Positions 17,240 to 25,825 are shown, counted from the first letter of the stretch. The stretch: 64,000 bases of DNA from Mucilaginibacter_A sp964236465 (GCA_964236465.1 CAXSBZ010000002.1:62001-126000); one strand, 5' to 3'. Made by a program: numbers and translations. The notes: generated by a model not told the origin, from the letters alone.

Positions 17240-18542
17240 ATGGAAAATAAAGAAAAAACCACAGAACCTGCCAAAAGGTTCTTGGTAACTTATACAGATA
17301 GCAACCTGTCTCAGCAAGCTGCAAGTGCTATTCTTAATGTTGATAATTCTTCTATGCAGAGCGCAGAAAGTATTATGGCAACTGATGCCATACTCGCCGC
17401 AGATGATATTGTACATTTTGAAAACATCGGTATTTCAAGTCTTTCGCTAACTGATGAACAGGCACAAAAGCTGCAGGATAATCCTGATGTGCTTGCTGTT
17501 GAGGAAGATAAAGAAATGTTTGTGCTGAATGATACGCTGACAGAGGATTATGAGAAAGCTATTACTTCTGCTTATCATTCGGGATATACTTCTGCGATGT
17601 ATGAACTGTTTCAAAAAATAGTTGTACCGGATACGAATGGCAAGGGACTGAAAAATCCGAAGTTGCCCTTCAGTCCGATCACCCCCAACCAGCCAATCCC
17701 CTGGAACATCAGCCTGGTAAAAGCACCTGGTGCCTGGGCAAAAGGCTACAAAGGAACAGGCGTTAAAGTTGCCATATTAGATACTGGCGTGGCGGCCCAT
17801 CCGGATTTAGTTATTTCCGGCGGTATCAGTTTTGTGCCTGGCGTATCTTCCTACAATGACGGCCACGGACATGGCACTCATTGCTGCGGTATAGTTGGTG
17901 CCAGAAACAATGCCATTGGCGTAGTTGGTGTAGCACCGGAATGCGCTTTATATGCGGTAAAAGTGCTGAGCGATGCCGGCAGCGGCCCAACTTCTGCTAT
18001 CCTGGCCGGGATGGCCTGGGCCAAAAATAATGGCATAAAAGTAGTATCCATGAGTTTGGGCTCACTCTCCGATCCGTCTGTTGCCTACACTACTGCCGTT
18101 AAACAGCTCAATGATGCCGGTGTTACCGTAGTTTGCGCCGCGGGTAATAGTATATTCTTCCGTATTTCCCTGGGTAAATTCTCCTGGCAACACTCCTGGT
18201 GCAGTAGCTGTAGGTGCGGTAGATGCCCGATCTGTTATTGCTTACTTTTCTTCCAGAGACGGTAAGCCTGGTATTTCTCCATGGAACCAGGTAACATTAG
18301 TTGGCCCTGGTGTAAATGTATATTCTACCTACAAAGACAGTGGTTATACAAATATGAGCGGAACTAGCATGGCCACACCGCATATAGCAGGTGCTGTTGC
18401 ACTGATCAAGCAACGTTTTCCAAATTACACACCAGCACAAGTGAAAAGTTTGCTGCAAAGCTCAGCAACGGATCTTGGCCCTGCCGGGATTGATACCGCC
18501 TACGGGGCCGGATTGTTGAATTGTGAAAAAGCAGTAGCGTAA
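17240..18542 (+). pseudogene. Subtilisin-family (S8) serine peptidase, frameshifted
   Basis: The first frame (17240-18265) has an I9-type propeptide (about residues 10-95, ending NPDVLAVEEDKEMF) and the catalytic domain with Asp181 (AILDTG) and His211 (GHGHGTH). After CAAGN the frame breaks at about 18146-18152. The next frame continues the domain from 18150 and carries the catalytic Ser in GTSMATPHIAG (codon 18366-18368), ending at 18542. The shift corresponds to one inserted or two missing bases and separates Ser from Asp/His. Either it is a recent pseudogene, a sequencing error, or recoding. No signal peptide is present. It sits between the neprosin gene and the I9-like gene. Confidence 0.8.
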
Positions 18543-18561
18543 CCGTTTTAATTATTCAAAT

Positions 18562-18593
18562 TAATGGCGGAAATCAATTGATTTTCGCCATTA
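18562..18593 (+). other. Hairpin between the subtilisin and I9-like genes
   Basis: TAATGGCG and CGCCATTA enclose AAATCAATTGATTT, itself a palindrome, giving a nearly perfect hairpin 20 bases after the subtilisin stop. No T run follows, so it may stabilise or attenuate a shared transcript rather than end it. Confidence 0.55.
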
Positions 18594-18608
18594 CTAAAAA
18601 AATGTTTT

Positions 18609-18842
18609 ATGGAAAATATTACTGCAAATTTAGGTGCTGCAATAGCCGGAAGTAATCCCGAAGATAAGCATAACGTCATCGTTACAACAGCTGGTAAGCA
18701 GCCTGAAGGTTTTGGTTTGAAAAGTTTTGAAGGTTTGGATGGATTATTTACCGGACAACTTACGCCTGTCGAAATAAAAGAATTAGCCAAAAATGCTGAT
18801 GTAAAAGCAATTGACCTGGATATAGAAAATTCAATCAGCTGA
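18609..18842 (+). CDS. Small protein resembling a stand-alone I9 subtilisin inhibitor
   Basis: A 77-residue protein without a signal peptide. Its second half, LTPVEIKELAKNADVKAIDL, lines up with LTDEQAQKLQDNPDVLAVEE in the propeptide of the subtilisin just upstream. The first half has the beta-strand HNVIVTT expected of the I9 fold. This suggests a free copy of the propeptide acting as inhibitor or chaperone, as known for stand-alone I9 proteins in fungi. It ends the cassette, 66 bases after the subtilisin. The fold is inferred from the local match; the inhibitor role is a hypothesis. Confidence 0.6.
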   Translation: MENITANLGAAIAGSNPEDKHNVIVTTAGKQPEGFGLKSFEGLDGLFTGQLTPVEIKELAKNADVKAIDLDIENSIS

Positions 18843-18845
18843 TAA

Positions 18846-18903
18846 AAAAATTATTGAAAGTATAAGCAACTGCCAGACTGTAGCCCGCTTTCAATAATTT
18901 TTC
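18846..18903 (+). terminator. Likely terminator of the peptidase cassette
   Basis: AAAAATTATTGAAAG pairs with CTTTCAATAATTTTT around a 28-base loop that itself contains a short hairpin. It lies directly after the I9-like gene. Confidence 0.55.
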
Positions 18904-18940
18904 TTAGGGCTTGTTTAAATCTATACAATGAAAAATACTA

Positions 18941-19060
18941 ATGCTTCTTTTACCCTATAAAAATTGGTGTTGTATCAATTTAATGCAATCAGAAACTTAG
19001 TTATTACCGTTTTTTAGGTGATAAAAGAAGCATCGAAAATCGAGTGAACAAATTTTAAGT
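18941..19060. repeat. Long two-armed 12-mer element, copy A
   Basis: It begins ATGCTTCTTTTACCCTATAA and its right arm carries TTTTTAGGTGATAAAAGAAG and then CATCGAAAATCGAGTG. AACAAATTTTAAG follows. The same left arm, right arm and right flank occur at 35110-35231 with a diverged centre, so the unit is about 120 bp. Confidence 0.85.
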
Positions 19061-19110
19061 AGGTTCTTAATTTCTATCTGCAAAAAAAATATTTTCAAAA
19101 TTATTTTTAA

Positions 19111-19153
19111 ATACGAAAAACTTCGTACCATTGTAGTACGAAGTTTTTCGTAT
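19111..19153. promoter_or_regulatory. Palindromic operator of the BlaI/M56 operon
   Basis: ATACGAAAAACTTCGTAC (19111-19128) and GTACGAAGTTTTTCGTAT (19136-19153) are perfect 18-bp inverted arms around CATTGTA. The centre, TAC-n7-GTA, resembles BlaI/MecI boxes. A -7-like TACCATTG (19126-19133) lies in the middle, so bound repressor would block the promoter. Confidence 0.8.
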
Positions 19154-19165
19154 GATATGATAGCG

Positions 19166-19531
19166 ATGAAAACAACAGAAAGCGAACTGGAAATTTTACA
19201 GATTTTATGGCAACACGATTCTTGCACCGTCCGCGAAGTAAATGAAGAATTAAGCAAAATCAAACAAACCGAAATTGGCTACACCACCACTTTAAAACTA
19301 ATGCAATTGATGCACGAAAAAGGTTTGGTAGAACGAGACGCCAGCAGCCGGACACATGTTTATAAAGCCTTACTCAACCAAAAGAAGACACAGAAAAGCT
19401 TAGTCAACAAATTGATTAACAGTGCTTTCAATGGTTCTGCTTCGCAATTGGTGATGCAAGCATTGAGCGATCATCAATCTTCGCCGGAAGAATTGGAAGC
19501 GATTAAAAAATATCTGGACCAACTTAAATAA
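19166..19531 (+). CDS. BlaI/MecI-type transcriptional repressor
   Basis: A 121-residue penicillinase-repressor family protein with a winged-helix domain (about 5-75). It includes ILQILWQHDSCTVREVNEEL and the wing GYTTTLKLMQLMHEKGLVER, followed by a helical dimerisation tail. I start at MKTTESELEI rather than the ATG three codons upstream, matching the family. It lies directly behind a long palindrome and 11 bases before the M56 sensor gene, the usual pair in which the membrane protease triggers repressor inactivation. Confidence 0.93.
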   Translation: MKTTESELEILQILWQHDSCTVREVNEELSKIKQTEIGYTTTLKLMQLMHEKGLVERDASSRTHVYKALLNQKKTQKSLVNKLINSAFNGSASQLVMQALSDHQSSPEELEAIKKYLDQLK

Positions 19532-19542
19532 CCATTACAATT

Positions 19543-21501
19543 ATGGAAACTAACCCGTTCATATTGGCACTCAGCAAAACATTGCCCGAATCCTGCCTGC
19601 AAGGTTTAGCAGTTTATTTGATATTGCAATTGCTTTTTTATATTGATAAAAGAAGCACGCCTTCATTAAAGTTCAATCTTTATTATGTGGCCAACTTGTG
19701 TTTATTTGCTGGATTTGTGTTGACTTTTTTTCATCATTACCAACAAAGCCAAATTACTTCTTTCAATCCAAACTTGTTGCCAAATAAAATTGGGGACAGT
19801 ATCCCAACAATAATTTCAAAGCCAAACTTGTGGCTGCAATTTAGCTTTTGGACAAGTAATTACGCTTATTTAATTACTGGTTTCTATTTACTTGGATTGC
19901 TGTTTTGTGTACTGAAATTAGCTATCGGCATCATCAATATCAGCTGGTTTAGAAACAATAAAAATTTAAAATTGGATAGTTATCTAAGCAATATCTCAAA
20001 CCAATTGAGTTCCAATTTTAGGTTGATAAAAACAGTATCGGTTTATTTGTCTGATCAGATTTGCGTACCGCTGACAATTGGATTTATCAAACCGATCATT
20101 GTTTTTCCGATTGCATTGGTCAACCAATTATCCGCAGAACAAACCGAAGCCATTTTGCTGCACGAGCTGGCACACATCAAACGGAATGATTATTTGCTGA
20201 ACATCTTCCTTTGCATCGTCCAATCTTTCTTGTTTTTTAATCCAATAGTTTGGTTAATGAAACGCGAAATCAATAAATACCGCGAGCAATGTTGTGATGA
20301 TTTGGTGCTGGATAATACGCAACACAAAATAGCTTATGCACATGCTTTGCTACTGATCGAGGAATCCAGAAACACACAATTAACGCTTGCTTTGGCTTCC
20401 AACGGAAAAAAATACACCTTGTTAAACCGCATCAAAAGAATCACAAATATGAAAATTAACGAACCTTCGCCCCAAAACAAACTAGTTGTGTTGCTACTGG
20501 CTTTGATTACAATTGGCATTTCTGTTGCCTGGAATATGCCAGTAAAAAAAGTATTGAAACAATCTACTAATCGTCATTTAACTAGTGTTACAATTGTTGA
20601 AACAAAACCAGATTCTTCTAAATTTAAGTTAGCTGCAAATAAAATGTTGCTTGTTCATAAAGCAGCACCTGATTCTTCGAAGATTGAGATGGTTGCAGAT
20701 ACAATCTTTATTGAACATCAGCTAAGAAATAAACCAAATCAAAAGTTAACTTTTCAAGGTAAAGGAATAATTTACGATCCATCTGCTGATACCATTATCA
20801 AATCTAAAAACAAGTTTAAAATTGTCTTGGAAGATTCAGTTGGAAATAAAAAAGAATACAATTCAATTGATGAATTGCCAGCTGATGCGCAAAAAGAATT
20901 TTTGAAAGAGAATTCAAAGTTGAACGGATTTCAAAAAGTAGATTTCGATTTTAAATTCCCGGATTCTAATAAATTCGTTTACAATTTTAATAATAAGTTT
21001 CATTTTAACCCGCAATCGAAAAAGCAGGCAGAAATTATGCGCAAACAAGCAGAAGTGATGCGCCAACAAATACAAAAACAATTTAGCAGCCCGGAGTGGA
21101 AAAAGCAGATGGAAGACATTAAAGTTCAGGGCGAAGAAATACGCAAACAATTCAATAGTCCGGAATTTAAAAAGCAGATGGCAGACATCAAGGTTCAGGG
21201 TGAAGAAATACAAAAGCAATTTAACAGTCCGGAATGGAAAAAACAGATAGAGAATATCAATAAATTGGCAAACGAAGCAACTACTAAATATTTTAACAGC
21301 CCGGAATGGAAGAAGCAAGAAGAAAGCATGAAAAATCTTTCCATAAAATTGAACATGCCATACAACAGCAAAAAATGGAAAAAGCAGATGGAAGATTTGA
21401 GGAAAAGCGCAGTAGACAGTGACGGGGCAAACTGGAAAAAATCCTTAGATGAACAGCGCAAACTTGTACCAGAAAAAGCTGGCAAACCGGGAAAGTTATA
21501 A
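19543..21501 (+). CDS. BlaR1-type M56 membrane metallopeptidase with SPEWKKQ repeats
   Basis: A 652-residue M56 peptidase. Four N-terminal membrane segments (about 14-32, 45-65, 100-128, 220-240) surround the zinc site HELAH (about 206-210), and another membrane segment lies near 315. The extracytoplasmic part is not a beta-lactam sensor domain. It is a charged region ending in five or six copies of a roughly 25-residue unit, FNSPEWKKQMEDIKVQGEEI (about 515-640). The ligand is unknown. It is paired with the BlaI-type repressor. Two dispersed 12-mers lie inside: 19647 (one mismatch) and 20027, read as LIKTVS. Confidence 0.9.
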   Translation: METNPFILALSKTLPESCLQGLAVYLILQLLFYIDKRSTPSLKFNLYYVANLCLFAGFVLTFFHHYQQSQITSFNPNLLPNKIGDSIPTIISKPNLWLQFSFWTSNYAYLITGFYLLGLLFCVLKLAIGIINISWFRNNKNLKLDSYLSNISNQLSSNFRLIKTVSVYLSDQICVPLTIGFIKPIIVFPIALVNQLSAEQTEAILLHELAHIKRNDYLLNIFLCIVQSFLFFNPIVWLMKREINKYREQCCDDLVLDNTQHKIAYAHALLLIEESRNTQLTLALASNGKKYTLLNRIKRITNMKINEPSPQNKLVVLLLALITIGISVAWNMPVKKVLKQSTNRHLTSVTIVETKPDSSKFKLAANKMLLVHKAAPDSSKIEMVADTIFIEHQLRNKPNQKLTFQGKGIIYDPSADTIIKSKNKFKIVLEDSVGNKKEYNSIDELPADAQKEFLKENSKLNGFQKVDFDFKFPDSNKFVYNFNNKFHFNPQSKKQAEIMRKQAEVMRQQIQKQFSSPEWKKQMEDIKVQGEEIRKQFNSPEFKKQMADIKVQGEEIQKQFNSPEWKKQIENINKLANEATTKYFNSPEWKKQEESMKNLSIKLNMPYNSKKWKKQMEDLRKSAVDSDGANWKKSLDEQRKLVPEKAGKPGKL

Positions 21502-21510
21502 TTGATACAT

Positions 21511-21546
21511 AAAAAAATTCCCGGTCAAAACGAACCGGGATTTTTC
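21511..21546 (+). terminator. Terminator after the M56 gene
   Basis: AAAAAAATTCCCGGT and ACCGGGATTTTT form the stem around CAAAACGA. A 12-mer (21567-21578) follows within 25 bases. Confidence 0.85.
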
Positions 21547-21587
21547 ATGCACCAATTTTTATGTGCTAAAAGAAGCATGTCAACTTT

Positions 21588-22088
21588 TTAATGGCCGGAA
21601 TGCCCATCCTCGCCATGCGCGTGCCCATGGGATAATTCTTCTTCATTTGCCGGGCGGACATTTAAAATTTCGCCTTTAAAATGCAAAGCCTGTCCGGCCA
21701 TCGGATGGTTCAAATCTACCAAAACCGTATCTTCTGCAACCGAAACTACCTGGCCTTGCAAGCGGTTGCCTTCATTGTCCTGCAAAGGCAACATGCTGCC
21801 AACCGCCGGGATTTCTTCTGTCCCGAACATTTCTTTTGGCAAACTGGCAATGGCTTCATTGTCGTATTCGCCGTAAGCATCTTCGGCTGTCAACCGGAAT
21901 TCGTATGGGTCGCCGGCACTTAAAGTGCTCAAATGCTCTTCAAATTTGGGCAGCATCTGGCCGGCACCATAAATAAATGTCAGCGGCTGCTCTTGGGTGG
22001 CACTTTCTACCAAACCTTCTTCGCCATTTTCCTGATCTACGTACAAATCATAAGTTAATGATACAACGTGCTGTGGTTCAATTTTCAT
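21588..22088 (-). CDS. SlyD-like FKBP-type peptidyl-prolyl isomerase
   Basis: A 166-residue SlyD-type isomerase and chaperone. The FKBP part (about 1-70 and 125-150) carries the GAGQMLPKFEEHL and EDAYGEYDNE motifs. The insert-in-flap chaperone domain lies between them. The tail HGHAHGEDGHSGH is a short histidine-rich metal-binding end like that of E. coli SlyD. It is cytoplasmic and monocistronic, and its start faces away from the M56 operon terminator. Confidence 0.93.
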   Translation of the reverse strand: MKIEPQHVVSLTYDLYVDQENGEEGLVESATQEQPLTFIYGAGQMLPKFEEHLSTLSAGDPYEFRLTAEDAYGEYDNEAIASLPKEMFGTEEIPAVGSMLPLQDNEGNRLQGQVVSVAEDTVLVDLNHPMAGQALHFKGEILNVRPANEEELSHGHAHGEDGHSGH

Positions 22089-22168
22089 GTTTTTTGTTTT
22101 GGGTGAGAAGAGCGGGAGCGAAGATTAAGACATGTATATCTTCGCACCTCAATCTCCGCTCCTCGCAC

Positions 22169-24166
22169 CTATTCTACAATCTGTTTAAATGCTTCCGAAA
22201 CTTCATCAACCGGTAGCTGGCAGGTTTTGTCTTTGCAAACAAAAATGCTGTTTTTACTGCCGATTTTATCCTCCAACAAAGGTAAAGTTCCTTTTGTTCC
22301 GCCCAAGATAATTTTGTTGGGAAGATATTTTTTCTCGAATTCTTTTCTTTTTTCTTCGGATTTTTCACCGGTGATCACGATCTCGTAAACGCCAAAAACG
22401 GCATCTAAAAGAAGCATTGCCCAATTGGAAAAAGACGAACCATACGATGCCATGCTTTTTTCAATGTTCAATAAAAGCTGTCCAGACAATTGATGATATT
22501 CTTCGTGATCAAAAAGCAAACCTAACTTTTTCAGATTTCTGGCCATTACAGAATTGGAAGACGGAATTACGTTGTCCATCACTTCTGTTTTTCGGGCGAT
22601 CAATTGCACATCTTCATCCGAAGTATAAAAAAACATGCCGGTTGCCAGATCGTAAAAATGATCCACGGCATAATCGTTTATTTTTCGGGCTTCCAACAGC
22701 CATTTTTCCTCAAAAGTAACTTCGTACAAAGCAATTAAAGCTTCGGCAACCAAAGCATAATCATCCAGAAAAGCAGGCGAAGTATTTTGATAAACACGGT
22801 TTAGTTTGCCGTTTCCGTTTGACAGATTTTGCAGGATAAAAGAAGCATTGCGGATAGCCGTTTCCAGATATTGCGGTTCGTCCAAAGCGCGATATGCATC
22901 GCAGTAACCTTTCAGCATTAAACCATTCCAACCGGCCAGGATTTTATGGTCCAATCCCGGCCGAACGCGCGTGCTTCTTTTATCGAGTATTTTTTGGCGT
23001 GCCTGATTGATTTTCGTTTGCAGTTCATCCACCGAAAGCCCGAAACGTTCGTCCAGTTCATCGGCATCATCTTTTCGGAAAAAAATATTGGTTTGCTCCT
23101 CTTCCCAGTTTCCTTCTTCGGTTACATGAAAATAAGTGTTGAATAATTCTGCATCTGAACCCAAAACTTCTTCTACTTCAGCTTTGGTAAACGTGTAAAA
23201 CTTACCTTCCACACCTTCGCTATCCGCATCCAAAGCCGAATAAAAACCGCCTTCCGGAGAAGTAAGTTCGCGTTCGATAAAAGCCAAAGTTTCCGCAATA
23301 ATTTTCGGATACAAAGGATCAACGGCCCAGGTAAAAGCCTCCGCATACAAGCTCACCAGCTGCGCATTGTCATACAACATTTTTTCAAAGTGAGGCACAT
23401 GCCAGTTTCCATCCACCGAATATCGGGCAAAACCGCCGCCAATCTGATCATAAATCCCGCCGAAAGCCATTTTTTCCAGCGTGACGCGGACACTCATCTG
23501 CACGGCTTCATCTTTCATTAAATGGGCATAACGCATCAGGAATTGCCAGTTGTTGGGCATCGGGAATTTTGGCGCGCGGTTGAGGCCGCCTTCCACCATA
23601 TCAAATTGCCGTTTCCAAGGCGTTATTATGGCTTCCAAATCATTTTTGGAAAATGCTTTTGCTTCGTTTACAAACTCAAATTGTTCGTATTTGTGGATGC
23701 CTTCGGTGAGGCGGACGGCATAATCTTCGGCTTCCTGCGGTTTTTCTTGCCAGAAACCAGCCAGGTTGACGAGCAAGTTCAACCAGTCATTTTTGGGGAA
23801 ATAAGTGCCGCCGTAAACCGGCCGCTGATCGGGCAGACAGATGCAATTTAATGGCCAGCCGCCACGGTTGGTCATCAGTTGAACAGCACTCATATAGATT
23901 TGGTCAACATCCGGCCGTTCTTCCCGATCTACTTTGATGCAGACAAAAAAGCGGTTCATTATTTCGGCAACTTCCTGACTTTCAAAGCTTTCATGCTCCA
24001 TTACATGGCACCAGTGGCAGGCAGAATAACCGATACTGATCAGCAATAATTTGTTTTCGGATTTAGCTTTTTGCAGCGCTTCTTCGCCCCATGGAAACCA
24101 ATTTACGGGATTCTGGGCGTGCTGCTGTAAATAGGGCGAGGTAGAATTGATGAGTTTATTTGGCAT
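22169..24166 (-). CDS. YyaL-type protein: DUF255 thioredoxin-like plus six-hairpin domain
   Basis: A 665-residue protein of the YyaL/SPATA20 family. The thioredoxin-like DUF255 domain (about 1-165) has NPVNWFPWGEEAL and SACHWCHVMEHESFE, whose CHWC is the redox-like pair. It is followed by an (alpha/alpha)6 barrel related to N-acylglucosamine epimerases (GGGFARYSVDGNWHVPHFEKML). No enzymatic activity is firmly known. The gene is full length and carries three exact dispersed 12-mers (22245, 22406, 22837) plus a one-mismatch copy (22972), in different reading frames. Another copy sits just before its start (24168). Confidence 0.92.
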   Translation of the reverse strand: MPNKLINSTSPYLQQHAQNPVNWFPWGEEALQKAKSENKLLLISIGYSACHWCHVMEHESFESQEVAEIMNRFFVCIKVDREERPDVDQIYMSAVQLMTNRGGWPLNCICLPDQRPVYGGTYFPKNDWLNLLVNLAGFWQEKPQEAEDYAVRLTEGIHKYEQFEFVNEAKAFSKNDLEAIITPWKRQFDMVEGGLNRAPKFPMPNNWQFLMRYAHLMKDEAVQMSVRVTLEKMAFGGIYDQIGGGFARYSVDGNWHVPHFEKMLYDNAQLVSLYAEAFTWAVDPLYPKIIAETLAFIERELTSPEGGFYSALDADSEGVEGKFYTFTKAEVEEVLGSDAELFNTYFHVTEEGNWEEEQTNIFFRKDDADELDERFGLSVDELQTKINQARQKILDKRSTRVRPGLDHKILAGWNGLMLKGYCDAYRALDEPQYLETAIRNASFILQNLSNGNGKLNRVYQNTSPAFLDDYALVAEALIALYEVTFEEKWLLEARKINDYAVDHFYDLATGMFFYTSDEDVQLIARKTEVMDNVIPSSNSVMARNLKKLGLLFDHEEYHQLSGQLLLNIEKSMASYGSSFSNWAMLLLDAVFGVYEIVITGEKSEEKRKEFEKKYLPNKIILGGTKGTLPLLEDKIGSKNSIFVCKDKTCQLPVDEVSEAFKQIVE

Positions 24167-24332
24167 GATGCTGTTTTTATCAGGGTAAAATTGTTATGAA
24201 CAATACCGAAAATGAGGTTTTAGTTTGAAACCTTATTAACCTTATTAAGGGTTGATGAGGCTTTATAAATTCCTTGACATTCCAAAAACATTAAAAACCC
24301 GATACTTGTTGCAACATCAAACAAGAAAAATT

Positions 24333-25379
24333 ATGAATTCAGTACATGCATACGCGGCGCAGGCAGCCGAAACACCTTTAGCACCTCATCAGATTGACCG
24401 CCGCGAACCGGGAGCTGATGATGTAGAAATTAAGATTTTATATTGCGGCGTTTGCCACTCCGACATCCATACTGCGCGCAACGAGTGGGGCGGCACGCAA
24501 TATCCGGTTGTGCCGGGACATGAAATTGTTGGAAAAGTAACCCGTGTGGGCGAGAACGTAACCAAATTTAAGGAAGGTGACACCGTTGGCGTAGGCTGTT
24601 TTGTAGATAGCTGCGGCCACTGCGACAATTGCAAAGACGACCTGGAGCAATATTGCGAAAACGGAAATACGCAAACTTACAACTCCAAATCCCAGGATGG
24701 AAAAACCATCACCAACGGTGGTTATTCTTCACATATCGTTGTTACACAAGGTTTTGTGTTGCATGTTTCTGATAAGTTACCTTTAGAAAAAGTTGCACCT
24801 TTGTTGTGTGCCGGCATCACCACTTACTCTCCGCTGAAACATTGGGGCGTAAAAGAAGGCGATAAAGTTGCCGTAGTTGGTTTGGGCGGATTAGGCCACA
24901 TGGCTGTAAAATTGGCTGCTTCTATGGGCGCAGAAGTTACGATGCTGAGCCGTTCTCCATCCAAAGAAAAAGATGCCCAGGAATTGGGCGCGCATCATTT
25001 TGCCTTAACTACCGAGCCGGAAACGATGAAAGGTTTGGCCAACACGTTTGATTTTATCATCGATACAGTTTCTGCCAAACATAGTTACAACGATTATTTG
25101 CCTTTGATGCGCACCAACGGCGTAATGATTTTGTTAGGCGTTCCACCGGAACCGTCTGATGTACATGCAGTTAACCTGATTTTTGGCCGTCGTAGTATTG
25201 TAGGTTCTTTGGTTGGAGGAATTAAGGAAACACAGGAAATGCTGGATTACTGTGCCGAAAAAGGGATTACTTCGGATGTAGAAATGATCAGCATTGATCA
25301 GATCAACGAAGCTTATGAACGTACTTTAAATGCAGATGTGAAATATCGTTTTGTGATTGATATGGCTTCTTTAAATTAA
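24333..25379 (+). CDS. Zinc-dependent alcohol dehydrogenase (YahK/cinnamyl type)
   Basis: A 348-residue medium-chain dehydrogenase. Catalytic zinc ligands are in CGVCHSDIH and GHEIVG, structural zinc cysteines in DSCGHCDNCKDDLEQYC, and the NAD(P)-binding turn is GLGGLGHMAVK. This set matches NADPH-dependent aldehyde reductases such as YahK. I start at MNSVHAYAAQ, the family N-terminus; the upstream in-frame extension looks like leader. The gene stands alone and ends at a strong terminator. Confidence 0.94.
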   Translation: MNSVHAYAAQAAETPLAPHQIDRREPGADDVEIKILYCGVCHSDIHTARNEWGGTQYPVVPGHEIVGKVTRVGENVTKFKEGDTVGVGCFVDSCGHCDNCKDDLEQYCENGNTQTYNSKSQDGKTITNGGYSSHIVVTQGFVLHVSDKLPLEKVAPLLCAGITTYSPLKHWGVKEGDKVAVVGLGGLGHMAVKLAASMGAEVTMLSRSPSKEKDAQELGAHHFALTTEPETMKGLANTFDFIIDTVSAKHSYNDYLPLMRTNGVMILLGVPPEPSDVHAVNLIFGRRSIVGSLVGGIKETQEMLDYCAEKGITSDVEMISIDQINEAYERTLNADVKYRFVIDMASLN

Positions 25380-25389
25380 TCAAAAAATA

Positions 25390-25436
25390 CCTCATAAAAA
25401 AGCATCGCTGTTGTTGGCGATGCTTTTTTTATGAGG
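25390..25436. terminator. Strong bidirectional terminator
   Basis: CCTCATAAAAAAGCATCGC and GCGATGCTTTTTTTATGAGG pair along about 19 bases around TGTTGTTG, between the convergent dehydrogenase and monooxygenase genes. The right arm contains ATGCTTTTTTTA (25420-25431), the AA variant of the dispersed 12-mer. Confidence 0.9.
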
Positions 25437-25443
25437 TAAAATT

Positions 25444-25737
25444 TTACTTCTGTGCCAAAATTTCTACTTGTTCAATTACCGGATCTTTCGATAATAATTC
25501 TGAAGCATTTGCCATTAGGTTTTTGGCAATTTCTCCGGCCAAGTGGGCTTTGCGGCCATCTTCATTGTTAAAAGTATCAAAAATACCAAAAGTAGAAGGA
25601 CTTAATTTTAAGGCGTACCAGCTTACCGTTTCTGGTTCTTGCTGAGCCAATGCCAAGGCAGATTTTAAAAAATCTTCTACGGCTTGTTCTTTGCCTGGCT
25701 TGGCTTCTACGCGGGCTAATAATGCAAATGGAGTCAT
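25444..25737 (-). CDS. ABM-domain antibiotic biosynthesis monooxygenase-like protein
   Basis: A 97-residue single-domain dimeric alpha-beta barrel protein of the ABM family, related to YgiN-type quinol monooxygenases. Typical stretches are LLARVEAKPGKEQAVEDFL, EPETVSWYALKL and FGIFDTFNNEDGRKAHLAG. The substrate is unknown. I start at MTPFALLARV; the longer frame adds 28 residues absent from the family. Alone, between two terminators. Confidence 0.9.
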   Translation of the reverse strand: MTPFALLARVEAKPGKEQAVEDFLKSALALAQQEPETVSWYALKLSPSTFGIFDTFNNEDGRKAHLAGEIAKNLMANASELLSKDPVIEQVEILAQK

Positions 25738-25825
25738 GTTTATCGGTTTTAAATCTATGATAAACAACTTACTGGAAATTGATTTGTTTTTTGGCTCCTG
25801 ATAATCAACACAAAATTCCATAAAA

